6,886 nucleotides of DNA from Actinomycetota bacterium (GTDB lineage: Bacteria; Actinomycetota; Thermoleophilia; UBA2241), in NCBI GenBank assembly GCA_003157715.1, contig PMKK01000228.1, forward strand, positions 2,836 through 9,721, given 5' to 3'. The notes under the pieces were generated by a model that had not been told where the DNA came from, did no database searches, and was given only the letters and a program-made list of their open reading frames with translations. Position numbers and translations under genes: made by a program. This document shows positions 1 to 4,942 of the stretch, piece after piece (the first letter of the stretch is position 1; every line of letters starts with the position of its first letter).

Positions 1-242
1 GGGGTGTCGATCAGGTTGAGCTGGTAGGTCTGCCCGTCGCGCGCCTTGTAGTCGATGCGCACGGCCTGCGCCTTGATCGTGATGCCGCGCTCGCGCTCGA
101 GGTCCATGGAGTCGAGGAGCTGCTCCTTCATGTCGCGCGCGGTCACGGTGCCGGTGAGCTCGAGGATGCGGTCGGCCAGCGTCGACTTGCCATGGTCGAT
201 GTGGGCGATGATCGAGAAGTTACGGATGTGATCGAGGTCCAT
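1..242 (-). CDS. lepA: Elongation factor 4 (LepA), N-terminal part, cut by window edge
   Basis: This encodes the first 80 residues of LepA/EF4, a ribosome-bound translational GTPase that acts on stalled or mistranslocated ribosomes in the cytoplasm. The reading begins [20 protein letters not shown]. The G1 P-loop AHIDHGKST lies at residues 13-21, the G2 motif ERGIT at 51-55, and the window ends inside G3 just after LIDT (77-80). The [20 protein letters not shown] stretch separates LepA from EF-G and EF-Tu. The ATG at 242 is chosen because LepA proteins normally start a few residues before IRNF and because AGGA (251-248) lies 5 bases upstream. It follows murJ on the same strand after 78 bases, so it could be read from the murJ transcript or from its own start-proximal promoter. 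The rest of the gene, about 520 residues in typical family members, lies outside the window. Confidence 0.97.
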   Translation of the reverse strand, partial: MDLDHIRNFSIIAHIDHGKSTLADRILELTGTVTARDMKEQLLDSMDLERERGITIKAQAVRIDYKARDGQTYQLNLIDT

Positions 243-251
243 GCCAGTCCT

Positions 252-260
252 ACAGTAGCA
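252..260 (-). promoter_or_regulatory. Candidate extended -10 promoter close to the lepA start
   Basis: Read on the minus strand, TGC-TACTGT ends 9 bases before the lepA ATG. It has the TGn extension and the TAnnnT pattern of an extended -10 element, but only three of six bases match TATAAT and no good -35 is visible. A start 7-8 bases downstream would leave only 1-3 leader bases, and the AGGA Shine-Dalgarno-like bases would then not be in the message. Either the AGGA is used from a longer murJ-lepA transcript or a near-leaderless lepA message is made. The sequence does not separate these. Confidence 0.3.
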
Positions 261-293
261 GAGGCTCGCCTCAGTGAACGATCTCGCCGGTGG

Positions 294-310
294 CGCCGCG
301 TCGCGCGGCG
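294..310. repeat. GC-only hairpin between murJ and lepA
   Basis: CGCCGCG, a 3-base TCG loop and CGCGGCG form a perfect 7-bp stem just past the murJ stop codon. There is no T-run on either strand, so it is not a convincing intrinsic terminator. It could stabilise the 3' end of a murJ message or be a chance product of GC-rich DNA. Confidence 0.25.
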
Positions 311-320
311 GCGACCGGTC

Positions 321-1922
321 TCACGGCAGCGCCTCGGTCTCTTCGGGCGGCACGGGGCGCCGCGGACCACGCCGCAGCAGCAGGTTCACGACCGACAGCT
401 CCTCGACCCGCAGCAGCTTGGCCGCGCCCAGGTAGACAAGACCGCCGGCGCCGAACACCGCGACGACGACGACGATGAGCGGCACCAGACCGCTGTCGGC
501 GAACGAGCGCAGCCCGCGCCACAAGCCGAAGCTCACCATCGCGAGCGCCGCCGAGCAGGCCAGTATCTTCGTCAGGCTCACGAGAATGCGACGGCCGTCG
601 ACGAACTCGATCTGACGCCGCATCAGCACGAGCAGCGCGACGAAGTTGAAGGCCGACACGATCGAGGTCGACAGCACGATGCCGCGCGCGCCGAGCGGCT
701 TGTACAGGGCCCAGTCGAGGAGTGCGTTCAAGACGAGATTGACGATGCCCACGTAGAGCGGCAGCCAGGGGCGCTGCAGGCTCTGAAAGCCGCGGTTGAA
801 CATGACGTTGACGTTGGCGAAGGCCATGCCGAGCGTGAAGAAGGCGAGGATCGGCGCCACCGCCGCCGTGTCGGCGGGCACGAACTGGCCGTGCTGGTAG
901 ATGAGCTGCACGATCGAGTGGGGCACCACCACGAACCAGGCTACGAACGGCAGCGAGACGAAGAAGATCTGCCGCACGCCCATCGACAGGGTCTCCCGAA
1001 AACTGTCCATGTCGTTGTCGGCGGCATAACGCGACAGGGTCGGGAACAGCACGGTGCCGATGGTGATGGCGAACATCCCCTGCGGCAGCTGGTAGAGGCG
1101 GAAGGCGTAGTTGATCTGAGCGGCGGCGTGGTCGCTGACGAACTGCGCGAAGAAGAAGTCGATGAGGGCGTTGAAGTTGAGGATGCCCAGGGTGATCGTG
1201 ACCGGCACCATGAGCAGCAGCACGCGGCGCAGCAGGGGGTCGCGCCAGGCAAAGCTGACGCGCCACTTGAGATCGATGCGCCGCAGCGACGGCAGGAGCA
1301 GCAGAAGCTGGGCGACGGTGCCGAAGAACGTGCCCCAGACGAGGGCGTAGATGCCGAGCCTGCCGGGCGCCGAGAAGATCACGATGAAGGCGATGATGAC
1401 GAGGTTCCAGACGATCGACACCACGGCCGGCATGGTGAAGCGTTCGTAGGAGTAGAGCACGCCGATCACCACGCCCGAGACGCTGAAGAGCAGCACCGTG
1501 GGCAGCAGGACGCGCAGCATCTCGACGGCGAGGTGGCTGACGTAGGACTGGTCGGCGAACTGCGGGAAGAAGATCCTCACGATCAGCGGCGCGCCGAGCA
1601 TGAGTACCAGCGTGACCGAGCCGACGACCACGACCATGAAGCTGAGCAGCGACGAGGCCAGCTTGTAGGCGCGTTCGCGTTCGCCCTTGGCGAACAGGCC
1701 GGTGAAGACCGGCACGAAGGCCGCGCTGATGGCGGCGTCGGCGACCAGCTGACGGATGAGGTTGGGAATGACCGCGACCGAGGCGAAGGTGTTGAGCTGC
1801 ACGCTCACGCCGAAGGCGTTCGCGGTGAGGATCTCGCGAGCGACGCCGACGACCCGCGATATGCCGGTCGCGGCGGCTACTATGACGGCCGCCCAGGCGA
1901 GCTTCTTCTGTCGTTCAGTCAC
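321..1922 (-). CDS. murJ: Lipid II flippase MurJ (MviN family)
   Basis: MurJ is the inner-membrane MOP-superfamily transporter that flips the peptidoglycan precursor lipid II to the outer face. The product is 533 residues, slightly longer than E. coli MurJ (about 511), and is hydrophobic throughout, consistent with the usual 14 membrane helices. Family landmarks are ISRVVGVARE (21-30), IPNLIRQL (52-59), AFVPVF (68-73), and YAFRLYQLPQG with an FAITIGT helix start (272-290). Arg23, Arg29 and Arg275 align with the E. coli cavity arginines 18, 24 and 270. The acidic cavity residues are not kept: Asn44 replaces Asp39, and Phe274 and Gln278 replace Asp269 and Glu273. The start is a GTG at 1922 giving MTERQKKLAW; only a weak GAAAG lies upstream. 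The C-terminus is a short Arg/Pro/Glu tail. lepA follows 78 bases downstream and rpsT diverges upstream. A lipid III or exopolysaccharide MOP exporter is the alternative, but the N-terminal motifs favour MurJ. Confidence 0.95.
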   Translation of the reverse strand: MTERQKKLAWAAVIVAAATGISRVVGVAREILTANAFGVSVQLNTFASVAVIPNLIRQLVADAAISAAFVPVFTGLFAKGERERAYKLASSLLSFMVVVVGSVTLVLMLGAPLIVRIFFPQFADQSYVSHLAVEMLRVLLPTVLLFSVSGVVIGVLYSYERFTMPAVVSIVWNLVIIAFIVIFSAPGRLGIYALVWGTFFGTVAQLLLLLPSLRRIDLKWRVSFAWRDPLLRRVLLLMVPVTITLGILNFNALIDFFFAQFVSDHAAAQINYAFRLYQLPQGMFAITIGTVLFPTLSRYAADNDMDSFRETLSMGVRQIFFVSLPFVAWFVVVPHSIVQLIYQHGQFVPADTAAVAPILAFFTLGMAFANVNVMFNRGFQSLQRPWLPLYVGIVNLVLNALLDWALYKPLGARGIVLSTSIVSAFNFVALLVLMRRQIEFVDGRRILVSLTKILACSAALAMVSFGLWRGLRSFADSGLVPLIVVVVAVFGAGGLVYLGAAKLLRVEELSVVNLLLRRGPRRPVPPEETEALP

Positions 1923-1966
1923 GCGGCATGCTTTCAGTCAGGCGGTGAGGGTCTCCGGGCATGAAC

Positions 1967-1984
1967 TTGCCGCCCGGCGGGCAA
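1967..1984. repeat. Inverted repeat TTGCC-N8-GGCAA upstream of murJ
   Basis: TTGCC (1967-1971) and GGCAA (1980-1984) are perfect inverted arms around an 8-base GC centre, about 45 bases before the murJ start. The form suits a dimeric regulator site or a leader hairpin. A second 6-bp inverted repeat, CGACGA/TCGTCG (2001-2006 and 2016-2021), follows. Neither matches an operator that I recognise. Confidence 0.25.
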
Positions 1985-2054
1985 AACAGCGATTCAGTGC
2001 CGACGATCGACTGCGTCGTCGCCGCTCAGGCTGGCGCAGCTTCGAGGCGCGCCT

Positions 2055-2063
2055 AGTCTAGCA
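2055..2063 (-). promoter_or_regulatory. Candidate murJ promoter (extended -10)
   Basis: On the minus strand TGC-TAGACT is an extended -10 with four of six matches to TATAAT. No -35 is evident at 16-18 bases. It would place the start near 2048, giving a murJ leader of about 125 bases that contains both inverted repeats of this spacer. It is the best candidate seen upstream of murJ, but it rests on nine bases. It lies close behind the rpsT -35, so the two divergent promoters would be about back to back. Confidence 0.35.
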
Positions 2064-2074
2064 GACCGGCGCGC

Positions 2075-2104
2075 TTGCCCGGCTCGCGGCGGCTGTGCTA
2101 CCAT
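2075..2104 (+). promoter_or_regulatory. rpsT promoter (sigma-70 type, extended -10)
   Basis: TTGCCC (2075-2080) and TACCAT (2099-2104) are separated by 18 bases. TG at 2096-2097 supplies the extended -10 (TGC-TACCAT). This is the most complete housekeeping promoter in the window, as expected for a ribosomal protein gene. The predicted start is near 2111, giving a leader of about 44 bases before the GTG at 2155. Confidence 0.7.
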
Positions 2105-2145
2105 CACTCGCCTGCTCGGATCGAGCAGTGAGCCTCGACCACGAT

Positions 2146-2149
2146 AGGA
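2146..2149 (+). promoter_or_regulatory. Ribosome binding site that decides the rpsT start
   Basis: AGGA lies 5 bases before the GTG at 2155. It fixes the start there rather than at an in-frame TTG at 2095, which overlaps the -10 element of the rpsT promoter. Confidence 0.7.
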
Positions 2150-2154
2150 CCGAC

Positions 2155-2421
2155 GTGCCCAACATCAAGCAGCAGAAGAAGCGCATGCGCCTCGCCGTCA
2201 AGCAGCGGCTTCGCAACCGGCAGGTCAAATCGAGCATCCACACCCTCTTTCGCAAGCTCGAAACCAGCCTCGCCGGCGACGACCCCGCAGCCACCGCGCT
2301 CGTAGCCACCGAGCTCACCTCGAGCATCGACAAGGCTGTCTCCAAGGGCGTCCTCCATACCAACAACGCGGCCCACAAGAAGAGCCGCGTCGCGCGCATG
2401 GTCGCCGGCCACACGGCCTAA
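2155..2421 (+). CDS. rpsT: 30S ribosomal protein S20
   Basis: The 88-residue product begins MPNIKQQKKRMRLAVKQRLR and matches the usual length of S20 (about 87). S20 is a primary-binding protein of the small subunit that contacts the 5' domain and helix 44 of 16S rRNA. It shows the typical lysine/arginine-rich N-terminal helix (residues 4-25), the middle helix around SSIHTLFRKLE, and the conserved end NNAAHKKSRVARMV (70-83). The start is a GTG; in-frame extension upstream to 2095 would run through the promoter and adds non-family sequence. It is transcribed alone, opposite to murJ and holA, with its own promoter and terminator. A reversed single rpsT between holA and the lepA side is the arrangement known from Actinobacteriota. 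I see no base-pairing in the short leader that would point to autoregulation. Confidence 0.97.
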   Translation: MPNIKQQKKRMRLAVKQRLRNRQVKSSIHTLFRKLETSLAGDDPAATALVATELTSSIDKAVSKGVLHTNNAAHKKSRVARMVAGHTA

Positions 2422-2441
2422 GACCAACGCCTCAAGCGTCC

Positions 2442-2474
2442 CGGGCCCGCCGATCGTCTCGTGGGCCCGTTTTT
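2442..2474 (+). terminator. Intrinsic terminator of rpsT
   Basis: CGGGCCCGC (2442-2450) pairs with GTGGGCCCG (2461-2469) in a 9-bp stem with one G-U pair and a 10-base loop. It is followed directly by TTTTT (2470-2474). It lies 20 bases after the rpsT stop. On the opposite strand the stem is followed by GGACG rather than T residues, so it acts only in the rpsT direction; holA shows no matching terminator in the 120-base convergent gap. Confidence 0.88.
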
Positions 2475-2541
2475 CGTCGACCCCGCGGATGCCTTGTGCT
2501 CGCGCTCGGCGCGCCGCTGGGCATGCGGCCCGCACTCCCAC

Positions 2542-3531
2542 TCAGCGCGCGGCCAGCACCTTGCCCAGCGCGAGCTCCAGACTGAATTCCGCGTCAAGCT
2601 CACTGCCCCCCACCATCGCCGCCTGGGCGTCGGCCAGCGCCGCCAGGGCGCGATCGAGCGCGGGGCGCTCAAAGCGTGCGCGCTGTTCGAGCAGCTTCTG
2701 CGCCGTGTAGGGCTTTATGCCGAGCGTGGCGGCGACCTCTGACGACGGCATCTCGTGGGGCAGATCCATGACCGTGGAGAGCTGTCCGATGTAGCGCACG
2801 AGCGAGTAGAGCGTGGAGCGGGCCACCTCGCCGGCGCTCTTGCCGCTGCCGGCGAACAGCTCTTCGAGAACGCCGAACGCCCCCGGCGCGTCGCGCCGCC
2901 CGACCGCGTCGGTGAGCTGGTAGATGCGGGCGTCGATGGTCGGCGTACAGACCGCGTCGATGTCGGCCTCGACGATCGGCCGGCCCAGCGTGTAGGCGGC
3001 CAGCTTGGCGAGCTCGTTGTCGAGGGCGTCGAGACTCTCGGCGCCCACCTGGGAGACCAGATAGCGGGCTTCGGAGGCGCCGATCCGCGCACCGCGTGAC
3101 TTCGCCCGCCCTCTCACCCACTCGGTCACGTCGGACTGTTTCTTGGTCACTTCGAAGCGCAGCACCTGGCCGTCTTTTTCGAGCAGCTTCGTGAGGCGCT
3201 CGGTCTTGCGGAACGTCTCGCCCACGAGCGCGATGCACACCCCGGGCACCGGGTCGCTCAGGTACTGGGCGACGCGGTCGCGGTCGGCGGCCTTCCAGGA
3301 GTCGGCGCCGGCCACGAGCAGCAGACGGGTGCCGAACGTGAAGGTCGCGGTGTCGGCGGCCCGCAGGACGTCGGCGACCGACTGGCTGCGCGCGTCGAAG
3401 AGGCTGAGGTTGAGATCGCTGCCCGTCTCCTCGTAGACGCGCTTGCGCAGACGCGCCACGCTGCGCCGCACCTTGGGCTGGTCGTTGCCACAGATGAGGT
3501 AGGCGGGCTTGAGGTCCGAAGGCTCGGTCAT
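2542..3531 (-). CDS. holA: DNA polymerase III subunit delta
   Basis: HolA is the clamp-loader wrench that binds the beta sliding clamp and opens it during loading at primed sites. The 329 residues match the family (E. coli 343). The N-terminus PAYLICGNDQPKVRRSVARL corresponds to the degenerate AAA+ module, which in HolA lacks a working Walker A, as here. The middle has LLLVAGADSWK, where bacterial deltas usually show an acidic or aromatic loop, and VTEWVRGRAKSRG, the usual start of the lid domain. The segment LDNELAKLAAY (residues about 172-182) is a strong delta signature (L-x-x-E-L-x-K-L). The helical collar domain fills the C-terminal third, including KPYTAQKLLEQRARF. The ATG at 3531 is 20 bases from the divergent cassette; only a poor ACAGG precedes it. 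No gene lies between its stop and the rpsT terminator. Function is assigned from these motifs and the comEC-holA-rpsT context. Confidence 0.95.
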   Translation of the reverse strand: MTEPSDLKPAYLICGNDQPKVRRSVARLRKRVYEETGSDLNLSLFDARSQSVADVLRAADTATFTFGTRLLLVAGADSWKAADRDRVAQYLSDPVPGVCIALVGETFRKTERLTKLLEKDGQVLRFEVTKKQSDVTEWVRGRAKSRGARIGASEARYLVSQVGAESLDALDNELAKLAAYTLGRPIVEADIDAVCTPTIDARIYQLTDAVGRRDAPGAFGVLEELFAGSGKSAGEVARSTLYSLVRYIGQLSTVMDLPHEMPSSEVAATLGIKPYTAQKLLEQRARFERPALDRALAALADAQAAMVGGSELDAEFSLELALGKVLAAR

Positions 3532-3535
3532 GGCC

Positions 3536-3548
3536 TGTTAGGATAGCA
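3536..3548. promoter_or_regulatory. Symmetric bidirectional extended -10 element
   Basis: The 13 bases TGTTAGGATAGCA fill most of the 20-base gap between holA and the cassette. On the plus strand they read TGT-TAGGAT, with TAGGAT ending 7 bases before the GTG at 3552. On the minus strand they read TGC-TATCCT, ending 8 bases before the holA ATG at 3531. Each strand has the TGn extension and four of six TATAAT matches. If both are used, the two messages start at or within about two bases of their start codons. No convincing -35 is seen for either, which extended -10 promoters can tolerate. The AGGA within it (3540-3543) could instead act as a Shine-Dalgarno 8 bases before the GTG, on a transcript starting inside holA. 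Confidence 0.5.
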
Positions 3549-3551
3549 CTC

Positions 3552-3950
3552 GTGACCATCGCGACCGGGATCCAGCTTCACTTCAGCCCCGCGATCTGGG
3601 CCGTGCTGATCGTGCTCACGGTGGCCAACTACGCCCTGCTCGCGCTCGCGCTGGTCAACGTCATCTCGCGCGAGGCGGCCGCCATCCGCTTTCACAACCG
3701 CTGGATCTGGGTCGCGCTCATCGTGCTCGTCAACTTCCTGGGGCCGCTGGCCTACTTCGCCTTGGGTCGCGTCGATGCGCCCATAGCCGACAACACCGGC
3801 GCCGACGAGCGGCCCGCCGGCGAGCGCGCCCGAGCGGCGGTCGAGCTGCTGTACGGACCGCCGCGGCAGCCGCTGGGCGGCCCGGCCTCCGCCACGCGGC
3901 AGCAGCCCCCGTACGGCCCCATCTCTCCGGCATCTCCGGAGCGCCGGTGA
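3552..3950 (+). CDS. Small PLDc_N-domain membrane protein (YxlE-like)
   Basis: The 132-residue protein has two membrane helices. The first is at about 14-38. The second, at 51-71, is part of the PLDc_N signature: the conserved run is NRWIWVALIVLVNFLGPLAY (49-68) followed by FALGR. PLDc_N is the membrane anchor found ahead of some phospholipase D/cardiolipin synthases, but here no HXKXXXXD motif follows, so it is not an enzyme. After residue 73 comes a Pro/Ala/Arg-rich tail of about 60 residues, predicted disordered and cytosolic or external depending on topology. The start is GTG; AGGA lies 8 bases before it, or the message may be leaderless. The stop overlaps the next start as GTGA, so translation is probably coupled to the ATPase. 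In B. subtilis, the comparable YxlE sits before the ABC pair YxlFG and is reported as a negative regulator of sigma-Y; a regulatory or accessory role here is inferred from that arrangement only. Confidence 0.8.
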   Translation: MTIATGIQLHFSPAIWAVLIVLTVANYALLALALVNVISREAAAIRFHNRWIWVALIVLVNFLGPLAYFALGRVDAPIADNTGADERPAGERARAAVELLYGPPRQPLGGPASATRQQPPYGPISPASPERR

Positions 3951-4942
3951 GCGGCCCGGTCTCCCCCGCACCCCCGCGAACGCCGGCCCCCGAACCGTCA
4001 CCCGGCCCCGGGGTGGCGCCGGTGGCCGTCGAGCTGCGCGGCCTGACCAAGCACTACCACCGTCATGCCGCCCTGGACGGTGTCGATCTGACCGTGCCGG
4101 CGGGCGCGATCTTCGGCTTTCTCGGACCAAACGGCGCCGGCAAGACCACCACGCTGCGCATCCTCGGCGGCCTTGCCCGACCCAGCGCCGGCAGCGCCGT
4201 GGTGCTCGGCCACGACGTGCGGCGCGCCACTAACGAGGTCAGGTCGCAGGTGGGCTTCCTGCCCGACGTGCCGGGCTTCTACCCCTGGATGACCGCTCCC
4301 GAGTTCCTGCGCTTCGCCGGCCGGTTGTTCGGCCTGGAGCCTCAGACTCTCGAGGCGCGAGTCGCCGCCCTGCTCGACCTCGCCGGCCTGCGCGGCGTCG
4401 AGGCCCACATCGGCACCTTTTCGCGCGGCATGAAGCAGCGTCTGGGCGTCGCCCAGGCCCTGGTGAACGCTCCCCGGCTGCTGCTGCTCGACGAGCCCAC
4501 GAGCGCGCTCGACCCGATCGGCCGCAAGGAGGTCCTCGACATGATCGCCGCCCTGGCCGGCCGCACCACCGTGTTCTTTTCGACCCACATCCTGGCCGAC
4601 GTGGAACGCGTCTGCGACACGATCGCGATACTCGACCGGGGCCGCGTCGTAGAACAAGCCTCAATCGACGAGCTCAAGCGCCGCCACGGACGCGGACAGC
4701 GCCTGCTGGTCGAAGTCGACGACCCCACGCGCCTCGCCCAGGCACTCGTCTCGCTGCCCTGGGTCGGTCTGATCGAACGCGACGGCGCCACCCTGCGCCT
4801 GACGGTAAGCGACCTGGGGATCGCCGAACGGGAGCTGCCCGGCGTGATCGCCGCGGCCGGCCTCGGGCTGCGGCGTCTCGAGGCCGACGAGGTGAGCCTC
4901 GAGGAGGTCTTCGTCGAGCTCGTCGGAGAACGCCGCTCGTGA
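3947..4942 (+). CDS. ABC transporter ATP-binding protein (CcmA/YxlF type)
   Basis: This 331-residue cytosolic ATPase powers the permease encoded next to it. Walker A is GPNGAGKTT (60-68), the signature motif FSRGMKQRL (158-166), Walker B LLLLDEP (178-184) with Glu183 catalytic, the D-loop SALD (186-189) and the switch histidine His214 in FFSTHIL. All catalytic residues are present. The Q-loop position reads GFLPD (103-107), with Asp where many ABC ATPases have Gln, followed by VPGFYPWMTAPEFL, a pattern I associate with the YxlF-like branch. A C-terminal domain of about 100 residues after position 230 is typical of ABC-2 exporter ATPases. The first 25 residues are Pro-rich and precede the usual VELRGLTKHY start; GGAG 5 bases before the GTG at 3947 supports the long form, and an internal GTG at 4013 has no such site. 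It overlaps both neighbours by 4 bases (GTGA), indicating one operon. Substrate is unknown. Confidence 0.93.
   Translation: MSGPVSPAPPRTPAPEPSPGPGVAPVAVELRGLTKHYHRHAALDGVDLTVPAGAIFGFLGPNGAGKTTTLRILGGLARPSAGSAVVLGHDVRRATNEVRSQVGFLPDVPGFYPWMTAPEFLRFAGRLFGLEPQTLEARVAALLDLAGLRGVEAHIGTFSRGMKQRLGVAQALVNAPRLLLLDEPTSALDPIGRKEVLDMIAALAGRTTVFFSTHILADVERVCDTIAILDRGRVVEQASIDELKRRHGRGQRLLVEVDDPTRLAQALVSLPWVGLIERDGATLRLTVSDLGIAERELPGVIAAAGLGLRRLEADEVSLEEVFVELVGERRS

Noticed and set aside
271..1266. A 331-codon minus-strand frame overlapping murJ and lepA's upstream gap.
   Set aside because: It is an alternate frame of murJ with an Arg/Ala-rich translation and no recognisable family.
192..1964. A 590-codon open frame on the plus strand covering murJ.
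   Set aside because: It is the antisense shadow of murJ in GC-rich DNA. Its translation is low-complexity Arg/Glu/Asp/His-rich with no domain, while the minus strand gives a clear MurJ.
2095..2154. A 20-residue N-terminal extension of S20 from an upstream in-frame TTG.
   Set aside because: It runs over the -10 element of the rpsT promoter, has no family counterpart, and the GTG at 2155 has AGGA at 5 bases and gives the normal S20 length.
2507..2516. The perfect palindrome CGGCGCGCCG as a holA terminator.
   Set aside because: It is short, has no loop space and no T-run on the minus strand, and it is an expected chance palindrome at this base composition.
2058..2541. Minus-strand frames of 118 and 145 codons opposite rpsT.
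   Set aside because: They are antisense to a certain ribosomal protein gene, cross its promoter or terminator, and show no family features.
2669..3559. A 296-codon minus-strand frame over holA.
   Set aside because: It is an alternate-frame shadow of holA with an Arg/Ala/Gly-rich translation and no domain.
3552..3950. A phospholipase D or cardiolipin synthase.
   Set aside because: Only the PLDc_N anchor is present. There is no HXKXXXXD motif and the protein ends after a Pro-rich tail.
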